Source: Paratinospora sagittata (lineage: Eukaryota > Streptophyta > Magnoliopsida > Ranunculales > Menispermaceae). From it: a stretch of 64,000 nucleotides of DNA. The DNA lies in assembly GCA_035771175.1 (NCBI GenBank), contig CM069596.1:10280001-10344000 (forward strand), in the 5' to 3' direction. Under the pieces are notes generated by a model, which was not told where the DNA came from, searched no databases, and saw only the letters and a program-made list of their open reading frames with translations. Shown here piece after piece: positions 35,043-46,715 of the stretch. A program made the translations under genes and the position numbers. Within the stretch, counting starts at the first letter, position 1. Every line of letters starts with the position of its first letter.

Positions 35043-35250
35043 ATCGTGAATTGGCTATGGTATAAGAATTTTTTGCTTAAAAAAAAAAGAATAATGTACT
35101 AAAGACGTCTTTAAGCACTTTCAACATGGAAAAAAAAAATTGTACAGCTTCCACGTGGAAAAATCACTGTTGAAAGTTGGGGATATGGGTCATTACTTTT
35201 AAAAATTTGGTATTAGTGTCATAATTTTAATTAATCAAGATAATCAAGTC
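35043..35250 (-). mobile_element. MULE right terminal inverted region
   Basis: Inverted counterpart of 5598-5861, ending at 35250 with AAGATAATCAAGTC. With the left copy it brackets the split transposase, so it is taken as the 5' terminal inverted repeat of the MULE. No target duplication is seen outside it. Confidence 0.6.
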
Positions 35251-36047
35251 AGAAACCCTAAAGTATTGGAAGGAAGGAAGGTGCTGATCGTCGAAAGGCA
35301 CCAATTGGTTACCCTAACATAGCGATAGGTGAATAAAGCAACCTCTTATTTTAAATAGTTTATAATAGCTCATAATTTTAATTTAATAAGTACACAAATT
35401 GAGTTTCATGTTTAATTTTATTTGGTCAATCGTCTACTTTGATAATTAATTGAATTATTATATTAATAATGCTATAAACTACAAATTATTTTTTCACTCA
35501 TACATATTTTCAATATTTTATAATTATTGTTTATCTTCAATTAGTTTACGTGTAACGCACGCACGTGCACATAGACAAATGTAATTAAAGAAAAAAAAAA
35601 GGCAATGAATTAGCATCCAGCATCAGTTTTCGAACCGACCCTAAATACATAAATTGCAAAGAGACCAACAAGATTGGTGGTCTCCCAAGTTCCACAGCGG
35701 GACATACAAGTACTACAGTTTTACTGACCACCCATCACTACTGTCGACTGTTATCGAGATCATAAACAAATCTTAACATCTACGAACATCTAACATCTCA
35801 AGCACGCCGATGTAACCAACACCTCTTACTTCAAAATATTCTGATAATTATGATGATAGAATATACAGTTGGGAAATTAGGAAAGCAATGGCCCCCCCGT
35901 ATGATAAAGCAACCTCAAAACAATAAATGAAATTTATGTCACCGACGAGAAAACCCCTCTGCTTCTTACTAAACACGAAAGAGCAAAATTGTGGTAGAGA
36001 CGCGTTATACAAGGACAACGAACACGTGATGGAAGTCCCTCCCAGCT
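35251..36047. other. intergenic sequence upstream of the MADS-box gene
   Basis: No coding signal. A CACGTG G-box core occurs at 36023-36028. Otherwise nothing identifiable. Confidence 0.4.
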
Positions 36048-36261
36048 AATTTTTAAGAAGGAACAGTAAACGATGAAAAGAGCGTTTAGTTGTCAGAATC
36101 GGATTGGCCCCAGTTAGTACGTAATCGTACGAAAGTTGCTGACCGATGGATAACCGAGGTAATTTTTAAGAAGGAAGATGAAAAGAGGGTTTAGTTGTCA
36201 TAATCTGATTGCCCCCAGTTAGTACGTAATCGTACGAAAGTTGCTGACCGATGGATAACCG
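36048..36261. repeat. tandem duplication of about 105 bp upstream of the MADS gene
   Basis: Copy 1 (36048-36156) and copy 2 (36161-36261) both start AATTTTTAAGAAGGAA and end CCGATGGATAACCG. Each contains the near-palindrome GTACGTAATCGTAC. They differ by a small deletion and a few substitutions. The duplication lies about 1 kb upstream of the MADS start codon and could duplicate regulatory sites, though function is not shown. Confidence 0.8.
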
Positions 36262-36284
36262 TACGATAATCGATGGATAAGAAA

Positions 36285-36800
36285 TTTTATCGATTGGTAA
36301 AAAGTTTAAATAATTATAATTTTTAAATTTTAATTCTAATTTTACAGATTCAGAATCCGTTATAAAGATATTTTTTTTTATTTTTAAATATGAATCACTC
36401 AAATATAAACTAAAACAAAAAAGTTATATTTATTTAAAATTTATATACTCATATTAATTGATCAAATGACTATAATTTTTTAGTTTTAACTCTAATTTAA
36501 TTTATTCGAAACGAGAAGAAATATCTTTTCAACGAATTTTAATCTCTAAAATTGAAGTTAAAATAAAAAAGTTATGAATATTAAAAATTTTTTACTAATA
36601 GGTAAACTTTCTTATTCATAAGAAATTTTAAATAGTTATAACTTTTTTATTTTAACTCCGATTTACATGATTCAAGATGCATTAGAAAGAAAATATTTTT
36701 TCAACGCATCTTCAATTATTCAAATTGAAGTTTAAATAAAAAAATTATGACTACTTAAAATTTTTTATCGATTTATAATTTTTTTTACCAATTGATAAAT
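36285..36800. repeat. AT-rich diverged repeats in direct and inverted orientation
   Basis: Blocks of the type ATTATAATTTTTTAGTTTTAACTC followed by a purine-rich stretch recur at about 36315, 36470 and 36630. Partial inverted copies such as GAAGTTAAAATAAAAAAGTTATG occur near 36555 and 36730. Could be a degenerate foldback or MITE cluster. The minus-strand frame 36166-36402 is not called. Confidence 0.45.
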
Positions 36801-37234
36801 TTTTGCAATTACTAAAAGGTCACCTGAATTGTTATGAGAGATAGGGGCAAAATAGTCACCAATATAAGAATTTGATTAAAAAATGACTAATGAGTGAGTG
36901 AGGGACCTTAACTCAAAAAATCCCTTTTATTATTTTGGGCAAAAAAAGGGTCAAATAAAGAAAGTTGCGGTTGGTTTCGCGTGGTTATTGGTCTACTGTC
37001 TGGTCAGATTAGGGCAAAAAAAAAAAACAAAACAGATGTGGAGAGCGGGATATTTGTGGTTCGGATGTGTCATCAGTACTATTATTTCTTGATTGCTTTG
37101 TTCCTTGTTATTTCTATAATTGCTAGCTTGCTTGCTTGAAATTTTCTATTTTCTGCATAGGATCTAGCTAGCTAGTTATATCCGTCAGTGAGGCTGAGAT
37201 CTTGAGAAGTTGTAATAACAGTGGGTGTGCAGAG

Positions 37235-37416
37235 ATGGTGAGGGGGAAAACCCAAATGAAGCGAATAGAGAATGCTACGAGTAGACAAGTCACCTTCTCA
37301 AAGCGACGAAATGGATTGCTTAAGAAGGCTTTTGAGCTTTCTGTTCTCTGCGATATTCAACTTGGTGTTGTTGTCTTCTCTCCCAGAGGGAAGCTTTATG
37401 AGTTCTCAAGCTCCAG
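37235..37416 (+). CDS. SOC1-like: MIKC MADS-box gene, SOC1/TM3 clade, exon 1
   Basis: The exon encodes the MADS DNA-binding domain from [18 protein letters not shown] through [20 protein letters not shown] to [13 protein letters not shown]. It ends after 182 nt at a CAG|GTATGG donor, leaving two bases of the next codon. MVRGKTQM and the [10 protein letters not shown] end place it in the SOC1/AGL14/AGL19 (TM3) group, transcription factors that promote flowering. The start at 37235 is chosen because upstream in-frame residues do not belong to the domain. The beta-strand after LCD reads IQLGVVVF where family members typically have AEVALIIF. Exon 2 lies 15.2 kb downstream and joins in phase. No K-domain exon is seen in the window. 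Confidence 0.88.
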
Positions 37417-37489
37417 GTATGGCTTCTTAATTTCCATCTCTTTCTTTCTTTCTTTTCTATATATGGGTTCTGTTAAAATCTGCTGCATA

Positions 37490-37493
<4 letters not shown>

Positions 37494-37534
<41 letters not shown>
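37494..37534. repeat. (AT)n microsatellite
   Basis: About 20 uninterrupted AT dinucleotides just inside the MADS first intron. Expected to vary in length between individuals. Confidence 0.95.
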
Positions 37535-37540
<6 letters not shown>

Positions 37541-37975
37541 CTGTTAAGAAAGCAAGACTGGATAAGATTTCATAGAATATATGTTACAGCTCTCATTGCA
37601 ACAACAATCAGCCACTTCGGATCCATGTAGAGCAGAAGATGCTGAGCTACTAGATCATTAGTGTAGTTGAATATTCTCTCCGAAGCCCCACCAATACCAC
37701 AATAGAACTGAGCAACATATCCGGTTCCGCCCATAGACAATTCCGTACTGAGAATGCCAGGATGTGATGAAATAATGATTCATGGGACATGTTAATGAGA
37801 GAATGAAAATTTTCAATATAGAGCTGTCCAAGCATTTACTTGTATGAATAAGCTTTGTGTTCGACTATCTAGCTTATAGTGCCAATACATTTTCTAGGTT
37901 TATAAGACACTGGGAAACATCCTTGAAGATCTTACAGTTTAAGTGAGGCCTAGAGGGCAAAAAAGAAAAACAAAA

Positions 37976-38431
37976 AAAAAAAAAATCATGCAAGGAGTTT
38001 TTCAGTTGCCATGCTAATGGAACCGAAAGTCATCCATTAAGATCGTGAAAGGAAGTCTAGGATCAATCAATGGGAGCGGGTTGATCTCGAATACCAAAAG
38101 ACCTATTGTAAGACCTTCTTACTGAATATTCATTATTAAATCCCTTTCATTATATTCCTTCCAAGTTAAACAGTTTTGTTGAATACAATAGGAATCTCTA
38201 TCTTGGATAAGGAGCAGGAGGAGTCCAACTTCCTTTCCCTCTTAATGTTTGAGATTGTCTCCTATTTAAAGGGGTTGTGAGGCACCCTTGCGATCTTCCA
38301 AAACATCTAAAGCATACCATCTATAGTGTGTAAAAGGATCGACAACGTGGAAGATGTCTTTGTTGTTATAGTTTTGGTTTTGTCAAATTGATGCTTGAGT
38401 TAGACAAATTAAAACACATGGTGATTACTTA
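37976..38431 (+). repeat. 450-bp direct repeat, copy 1
   Basis: Matches 39708-40166 over its whole length, with landmarks such as GATCGTGAAAGGAAGTCTAG and TTGTGAGGCACCCTTGCGAT. It contains a TATTTAAAGGGG box, so it may be a small LTR or solo LTR of one family, but TG...CA ends and target duplications were not found. Confidence 0.75.
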
Positions 38432-39707
38432 GATTGCTTATGAGGTACGACTTCAACAAATTAATTTTATTCTAGCGGTGAGATTTAGCTCTCTTTTTCC
38501 AATACCAAATCTTCAATTTATCTTATACTCTTATATACTTCTCATTTTTTTTATGTAGATCTCTATGTCTAATGATCAATCAATTATTATTAATTAGGTA
38601 AACATCTCGTCTTAAATTTCAAATTATGTAGAAAATTATTCAACAGAACATGCTATTAATACTTTTAGTACTGTTTGATACATTCAAAACTGCTTGTGTT
38701 TTTAGCTGGGAATTAGAAGTACTAGGCGCCTCAAACTAAGAGATATATTATCTGCCATTTAGTTGTGCAGATTGTAAATTGATAAAATTGGATTATTGTC
38801 AATGGGCAATAAAGCATTAAGCAGTAAAACAACAATCAAGTAGTACTTACTGACCAGCAATATACTTTAATTTATGAAAAAAAAATGAAATTCATATGAT
38901 TATTGTAATACACCGTTTCTAATATATTCATAACCTTATATTGCATCCTTGTGATAAGTCATCTCTTCTCTAATTGTATCTATGTGTCGTTGATCCCATG
39001 ATACTCAAGCTTGTTACTTGTTCTTATCCATATTAGCATTTGTAGTCTTACTATATTTATATTGTTAAGCTATTGTTTCTATATTGCTCAGTCTTTTGTT
39101 CCATGAAGCATAATAGCCATACAAAATTCTCCTTTCAAAATATCTTTTTTTTTTTTTTTTTTGTTTCGTTGCTCAAACATTTGTACATGCTTATTACAAT
39201 GACATGTTGTTATTTCATATTATTTTAGTATCATATTTGTATTAGGTTTTGAATAATATTTATTGATGATTTAGATCAATATTTTAGTTGATGTATTATT
39301 GAGAAATAATTTTCATGAATCAATATATTATTTGTTTTTGTCTCTTTTATGTTTTCAAATATTTTTAAGTTTTTATGTTTTTAATCTATTATTTCAAAAT
39401 AAATATTTTTCATTACATGGTGTGAAGTGTCAAATAATCATATTTCTTATGTTTTCTCATAATCTTATTATTTGCGAATATTTTGTATATATGTATGTTC
39501 AATTATTTATTAAATTACTTCACGAGTACTTGTAAATAATTATTTTATTCAGCTAGTCCTTGCCATGCATTGTTGAGGCAAGACCTCACTTTAGTTAAAT
39601 TGTCTAGGTATCGTCTTGAACCCTTGACAACAATTTGGCCGTTCAATAGAACCTTTCCAAATGAAAAATAACACAAATTATCTAAAAAAGTACATATTAA
39701 AAAAAAG

Positions 39708-40166
39708 AAAAAAATCATGTGAGGAGTTTTTCAGTTTCCGCCATCCTAAGGGAACCAAAAGTCATCCCTTAAGATCGTGAAAGGAAGTCTAGGATCAATC
39801 AATGAGAGCGGGTTGATCTCGAATACCAAAAGACCTATTGTAAGACCTTCTTACTGAATATTCACTATTAAATCCCTTTCATTATCTTCCTTCCAAGTTG
39901 AACAATTTTGTTGAATACAATAGGAATCTCTATCTTGGATAAGGAGCAGGAGGACTCCAACTTCCTTTCCCTCTTAATGTTTGAGATTATCTCCTATTTA
40001 AAGGGGTTGTGAGGCACCCTTGCGATCTTCCAAAATTTCTAAAGCATACCATCTATAGTGTGTACAAGGATCTACAGCGTGGAAGATGTCTTTGTTGTTG
40101 TAGTTTTGGTTTTGTCAAATTGATGCTTGATGAGTTAGACAAATTAAAACACATGGTGATTACTTA
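39708..40166 (+). repeat. 450-bp direct repeat, copy 2 (MITE at its right end)
   Basis: Partner of 37976-38431, in the same orientation 1.7 kb downstream. At TTA (40164-40166) it gives way to a GAGCATCTTCAAT sequence related to the MITE at 4593-4928, whereas copy 1 continues into unique sequence at the same point. The TTA target is typical for Tourist-like MITEs. Confidence 0.75.
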
Positions 40167-40330
40167 GAGCATCTTCAATGTAAAAGTGGATTGTATTTTA
40201 AAAAAAAATGTTATGTCATCAATGTCAAAAGACTTTCTTTCTACATGTCATAAAATTGAACTTCATAGACAATCAAGTTAAAAAGTGGTCTCCAATGCTT
40301 CCATGGATTGTACACATTTTGATGAGGTGT
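40167..40330. mobile_element. Tourist-like MITE relic
   Basis: About 160 bp match the reverse complement of the right part of the MITE at 4593-4928, from the terminal GAGCATCT onward (TGGATTGTATTT, ATGTCATCAATGTCAA, CCAATGCTTCC). The opposite end is not found before 40668, so the element is truncated or too diverged. Confidence 0.6.
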
Positions 40331-42134
40331 TAAATATTTTTTTTTAATTTTTTTTTATTTTTTCTTTTTTTAATGGTATAGTTATAGTAATTTGATAAGT
40401 CAGTAATACATGGTTATCAAAAAAATAAAAATAAAATAAAAACTTTAGTTGACTAAATAAATGAGATTTAAAAATAAAAAGTTGTACATCAAGTTAAAAT
40501 CAATTAAATTAACACAAAATTGGGAAAAAAATGTACATGATAAAACAATAATGTAACTTTTCGAATGCTCAGGCTAAACCCTTGAGTTTTCTTTGCATAA
40601 GAAGAATGTTTTTTTTTTTTTTGTACTTGTATACACATCTTAGGTTATCTCACTCATTTGATGTTAATGTTAGCTCAGTATTACTGTCCAAGAGGGGGGG
40701 TTGAATTGGACGTGACGGATTTTCGTGTTACCTTTCGGTTAAATAATCAAGCAATATATATGTGCAGTATAGGTAACAAACAAAGAAATAATGTGCAGGA
40801 AAAGAATAAATGGACATGACGATTTATAGTGGTTCGGTTCCCCTAGAACCTACTCCACTACTTGATCACTCACGATCAGGATTTTTCAATCCACTAAGGG
40901 CTAGTCAACTTACGGGCGTGATTAGAAGCCGTACAATCTAGTTAACTTACCGACGTAACTAGAAGCTGTATATTTAACCAATTTGCGGGCGTGGTTAGAA
41001 GTCGTACAATAACCAACTTACGGGCGTGGTTACAAGCCGTACAAAGTGAGGTATAGTCCCGGTTGACTCAAAAGTCAATAATACATCAAGGTTACAAATG
41101 ATATGGAGAGATGTTCTAAAATACTCTCAAATTTCTAGCATACAACCTTGAATGAATAACCTCTACTATTTCAACCACAATATTTTAAATTAAGGGCAAT
41201 GTTAAAATAGTTGTTTGCAAATACATGCAATTGATTTAAACGATGATAATGTAAGATCAAGAATCGAAAATGCACATGTATATTCAAATATTGATTCTAA
41301 AGATAATGTGACGACCCCACACCCCAGATCGCCATCCCTCAAGGATCGGTGTGCCGAATGCCTGGGTGGGATGCCCGGCGTAGGCATCCACGACCACCTC
41401 AAATCATCCCATGAGATCATCAGGACCCTACAAGCCTCAACCAGACTCTCCATAGAGTCCCCATAAATTTTTCTGTTTTTCCAAACACAACCTCATAGAC
41501 TTAACAGTTCTAAATCATCGCAAACAACCACATGAATCAAAATGATAATAACTTCCCTATAAACATAGGACGATCAACATAGTCCTCAAAATAAATCAAA
41601 ATAGCCTAGGCCAACATGTCTAGACTCATCATCATTAAATGTCCAAGGCCCATGGCCAATATACAATAACATTAACAACACTTCTCACCATCTAGGTTTA
41701 ACATGTGACATTAATTACATATGTACCAAAATTTAACAAAACATATACATATATAAAAGGACATCCAACCATACACAAAACCTAGACTCAAGTCGAGATG
41801 TCCCTAGCTTTGCAGTGGCTAAGTCCTCAAGCAAATGCTATGCCTTTGCCCTTATCTAAAGGACCTGAAAAGAAAGTAAGAGGGTGAGCCAACTATGCCC
41901 AATGAATAGTATTCATTTATGCCATCAATTATACATCAATAAAATCCATATGTATGCATGCATGAAATAATGCTCATAACCATGTGAAACATAAAACACA
42001 TAGTAAAATAAACATTCAACCATTTTCATGCATTTTAAGACCATTCATTTTTCCACATCATTTTCCTGCTGCTGTAGAGACCAACATGGGCCTCCCTTAA
42101 TTGGGGTACAGCTGAATGTCAATACATTCAATTC

Positions 42135-42450
42135 CGCCTCTAGATAAGTTAGCTTGGAAACATGCACAAGCCGCCTAGATATCGCAACATCTAGGGCACT
42201 TAGCTTGGAACATCCAAAGCTTATAGAGTTCTCAGTATTTAAATCGACCTCTAAAGAAGTTAGCTTGGCAACATGCACAAGCCTCCTAGAACATCTAGGG
42301 AACTTAGCTTGGAACATCCAAAGCTTTCAGAGTTTCAACATTCAAATCCACCTTTAAAGAAGTTAGGTTGGCAACATGCACAAGTATCCTAGAACATCTA
42401 GGGAACTTAGCTTGGAATTATCCAAAGCTTCTAGAGTTTCAATGCATGTC
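42135..42450. repeat. about 100-bp tandem repeat within outer gypsy LTR
   Basis: Three units carry AAGTTAGCTTGGNAACATGC, then ACATCTAGGGNACTTAGCTTGG, then CCAAAGCTT. The same unit family is present at 43625-43915 in the inner LTR. The frames 42045-42317 and 42154-42357 are by-products. Confidence 0.75.
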
Positions 42451-43624
42451 ATTTCAAAACACATTAAACACATGCATTTCCATAATGATATTTCATAACT
42501 TTTTACATACAAGTATAAATTAATATGATGACACAAGTGATAATCATAAGGAAGAACTACTCAGTACCAAGCCACGCAAGCTACAATCCACACACGGATC
42601 AACACCGATTCCAAATCCAATCAAGATCCTGTAAAGCATGATCACATGCACATACATCAATTACCATGATCATACCCATACATAAACACTACACATGATC
42701 AATTCCACAACTAATAGGCCCATACATGCCTAGGCCTGATCATGAGTTTCATCTTCTCATGATCAACCTCCACATCCATACTAATCCACATATAAGAACT
42801 CAATATCAAAACCCAAGACATACTTTTTGATGACCCACACTCCAGACTGCCATCCCTCATCGATTGGCATGCAAAAGTGCCAGGGCGGGACCCCCAACGT
42901 AGGCATCCACGACTACCTCAAATCATCCCATGAGATGATCGGGACCTTATAAGCCTCAACCAGACTCTCACAAGAGTCCCAAAAAAAAATTTGTTTTTTT
43001 TAGAACCACATCAAACCTGATAGACTTAACAATTCTAAATCATCACATACATCCACATAAATCAAATAAGAATGATCTCCCATAAACAAGATAATAATCA
43101 TAAAGTCCTCAAATAAACATGAGACAACCATGATCACAAAAGTCCTCAATTTAAACCCAAAACGGTCTAAGGCAACATGCCTAGACCCATCATCAAATCT
43201 AAGACCAAAATATACAACCAAATACATCAAACTCAAGGCCACGAGGCCAATATACATCAACACAACCATAATCCCTCTCACCATCTAGGTTTAACAAATG
43301 TTATAGATTACATATGTATCAAAATAAGCAAAACAATATACATTTGTAAATAAAGACATCAAACCATACGCAAGAGTCCTAGCTTGGCAGTGGCTATCCC
43401 TCAAGCGTATGCTATGCCCTTGCCCTTACCCTTATCAATAGAACCTGAAAAGAGAGTGAGAATGTGAGCCAACAATGCCCAGTGAATGGTATTCAGTAGT
43501 GCCATCATTCGTATATCAATAAAAGTCATATATGCTCATGCATGAAATTATGCTCATAAGTATGTGAAACATAAAACACATTAAAATAAGCATCAACCAT
43601 TCTCATGCATTTCAAATCCATTAG

Positions 43625-43915
43625 TCTCAACCTCTAGAGAAGTTAGCTTGGCAACATGCACAAGCTTCTTAGAACATCTAAGAGGACTTAGCTTGGGAAC
43701 ACCCAAGGCTTCTAGGGTTTCAACTCCATTCATTTCCACATCAGGCTTCTTAGATCATCTAAGAGGACTTAGCCTAGGAACACCCAAGGCTTTTAGAGTT
43801 TCCAAAACCATTTAAAATTCACCTCTAGAGAAGTCAGCCTGGCAACATGCACAAGCTTCTTAGAACATCTAAGAGGACTTAGCCTCTGAACACCTGAGGC
43901 TTCTAGAGTATCATT
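43625..43915. repeat. tandem repeat within inner gypsy LTR
   Basis: Units share TAGAGAAGTTAGCTTGGCAA, ACATCTAAGAGGACTTAGC and ACACCCAAGGCTTCTAG, with about two and a half copies. Homologous to the array at 42135-42450 but with its own sequence variants. Confidence 0.7.
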
Positions 43916-44159
43916 GCATGCCATTTCAAATCATATTAAACACATGCATTTCCATAAAGATATTCATGACTTTCTACATACAAGTATAAATGAATATGAT
44001 GCCACAAGTGATAAACAAGATGAACAACTACTCACAACCAATGCCACACAACAAGCTATCCACACACGTGTCTACACGAATCCCAAGTGAGCTAATTTTG
44101 GGTGTTGGTTGCTTAAATACACAATTTTGGGCCCACTTGAAAATCTGCCAAAATTTTCT

Positions 44160-44290
44160 TATTCTCACGCGTGTGACAATAGGCCAATTTCTAGGTTCAT
44201 CCAAAATAAACTATTCTCACGTACGTGACATTAGGCCAATTTCTAGGTTCATCCAAAATGAACTATTCTCACGTACGTGACATTAAGGTA
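44160..44290. repeat. 52-bp tandem repeat with CACGTACGTG core
   Basis: TATTCTCACG starts at 44160, 44212 and 44264, an exact 52-bp period. Units two and three carry the palindrome CACGTACGTG; unit one has CACGCGTGTG. The outer LTR has a single copy of the equivalent sequence at 45471. On the LTR strand the array lies near the start of U3, where such ACGT-core sites could bind bZIP or bHLH factors; this is inference. Confidence 0.75.
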
Positions 44291-46418
44291 TTTCGCTGGT
44301 TCCTTTAAAATTTAATAAACTTCATAATAAATACGTATACACACATAATATACATTATCAAGCATCAAATACATAACATATACATCAAGCAAACACACGG
44401 AGTTTAAGCAAAATGCAAATGAGTTATGGGCTAGCTGAAAATACTTTTGGGGCGTTACATACTTAGTCTAGGCCTATTCATGGCTATCCAAGTTAAAGCA
44501 CCATTAAACATTCAAACCATGGAAGATTGATCATAAGCCACATAAATTCCCAATTTAAGCCAATATATAGCATATGCCCTAATTTGGGGAAAATCTCTAC
44601 AATAGGGCATAAAGTTAAATCGAACTAACTCATTCGATTCCAATGCAAGTCTAACCATTATAAACCCACAATTCTATTCAATTTGGGTTCAATTAGACAA
44701 GTCTCAAGTCAATTTAATCGATTGACTTGATTTAGGTCAAGAGCCTCAATTTTGGGCAAAGTCCCAAAATCAAGCCCTTGGCCAATTTTACACTACACCT
44801 AGGTTTTCAACCATTCAAAATCAGTAAATTGGACTATCAATCATCCACATTTACCCATTTAATCAACATAGATTGCATGCAACTTGGATGAAAAACCCAA
44901 AGTTCATTTTCTAGGTTTAGGGTCATTACACTTAACCCCTCCAATTTCTTGCTAGAAATTGGGGAAAATGGTGCCATTGGGTTCTAAATCAACCTAGGAA
45001 CCCAAATCCCTAACATACATCTCGGCCTTAAGGGTTTTCAACAAAACCCTAACCCCATGCACTACCAAAAACGTGGTGAAGTGCTTGCAAAATGCACTTT
45101 GGGTATAGATCTAGGTCTTTGAGGGTTGTTTCCACCATAAACAAGCTCAAAAGAGCAAAAATTAGTCAACCCTAGGGTAAGGGCACCCCCAAAACGTGAT
45201 TCATACCCATCCTTAGGTCAAAACCAAGCTTATTTACACATCTACAAAGAGATTTTAGGAAGAAAATGGGAAAATACACATACCTTGGGTAAGATTTGAG
45301 CAATGAATCACCAAAACCCTAGGTTTCCCCCCCCCCACCTTTTTTTTCTCTCCTCTCCTCCTCTTTCCCTCTTTTTCAAGCTCAAAAACGTGCAAGTGAG
45401 CTGAAATTAGGTGTTGATTGCTTAAATATACAATTTTGAGCTCATACTTGATAAACTGCCAAAATTTGTTTATTCTCACGCGTGTGACCAGTCGATTTCT
45501 ATGTAAAAATGCATTCTGGACTCATTTTTTATATCCCCAAGTCCATTTAACGCACCAATAAGTAATTATCATAAAATCAACACATATACATAACATACAC
45601 ATCAAGACAAGCACATAGAGTTTGGGTAAAATGCAAATGAGTTATGAGCTAGATGAAATGATTTTTAGGGCGTTACAGATAATGTATAAAACACAAGAAT
45701 CAATATTCACAAATGATCAAAACTTATTGATTCAAAGTAGATATATGTATAAGTTCATGAATCAATATGCTCAAGTAATGATCAATATAATCGATTTAAA
45801 ACAAAATAAGTTTAGCACAAGAATCGATGCTAACCAAGAAATATGAAACCACTATTCAAGATAGTATGATATGAAAGATCAAAGATGGTTTCACAAACAC
45901 TAAACAAAAATGGTTTTAAAGATAAAGATAAATTAATCAAACACAAAACCGTTTTTCAATCACAAACACAATCACACGAATCTGAAAAAGTGATTTTACC
46001 CAACTCTTGAGAAGGATGAAGCACACAAGATTTTTCAAGGTATGAAAGTGATTGAGAGTAATTTCGCCTTCAAGAAAGATCAAGATCTACAAGATATGTG
46101 ATGAACTCACTTAAGAACAACTTGATCTATGCTTAAGAGAAACTCACAAGTTTCTCAAAAAGTCTTGAAAGAGTAAGCGAACTATTCAGAAGATTGAATC
46201 AAAGATTCAAATGTAGGTAAACTTTTGCTATTAAAAGATGTTTAAAGCACTCAAGAACTTGTTTAAAACTTGGAAGAACAAAAGTATGAAAATCGACGCA
46301 AGTTCTAGGTTTTTGCAAAAGTTGCTCTCAAATAAGAAAAATGTGGTATTTACAAAAAAATATCGATATTTATAGAAAAATACCGGTATTTATAGAAAAA
46401 TACCAGTTTGAGGCCCAA

Positions 46419-46715
46419 GAACACGTTCCTAGAGAGAGGAGCGTGTTTCTGGTTTGAAATATGAAAAATTTCATATTTTCCTCCAATGCAGGAGTGCGTT
46501 CCTTATAAGAGGAGCGTGTTCCATCTTTTGTCCGTTGGGCATGGGAGCGAGGTTCTTCATTAAAAACCATTGTTTCTATGAAAATTTATATTTCTCCCTT
46601 TTTCTGTAGGAGTGCGTTCCTGGTAAGAGGAGCGCGTTCCTTAAACTCTGACCAGGAAAATCAGAGTCTCGGGAAAAAGAACAGGAACGCGTTTCTTAGA
46701 CGAGGAGCGCAGTCC
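46419..46715. repeat. U3 array: paired GGAGYGCGTTCC boxes
   Basis: Four pairs of boxes lie at about 46419/46438, 46491/46511, 46609/46629 and 46684/46704. The two boxes of a pair are separated by about 8 nt (AGAGAGA, TTATAAGA, TGGTAAGA, TAGACGA). Each box is a near-palindrome around CGCG or CGTG. This parallels the arrays in other copia LTRs of the window but with a different core. Confidence 0.7.

Larger units (their letters stand above)
42826..44459 (-). mobile_element. gypsy-type solo LTR (inner), nested in outer LTR
   Basis: Same family and orientation as the outer LTR: starts TTTGATGACCCACAC (a diverged TGTGACGACCC) and ends GGGGCGTTACA. It is flanked by TACTT at 42821-42825 and 44460-44464. 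It is about 1.63 kb, shorter than the host LTR, so one of the two is a deletion or expansion variant. No coding motif is present. Confidence 0.8.
41307..45677 (-). mobile_element. gypsy-type solo LTR (outer), inserted in the copia LTR
   Basis: Begins TGTGACGACCCC and ends TTAGGGCGTTACA, flanked by GATAA at 41302-41306 and 45678-45682. On the minus strand it would start TGTAACGCCC and end GTCGTCACA, typical for plant gypsy LTRs. Without the nested copy it is about 2.73 kb. No internal-domain features are present, so it is called a solo LTR. It contains a tandem array at 42135-42450. Confidence 0.8.

Noticed and set aside
37976..40166. LTR pair of a small retrotransposon
   Set aside because: No TG...CA ends, primer-binding site or target duplication could be placed, so only a direct repeat is claimed.
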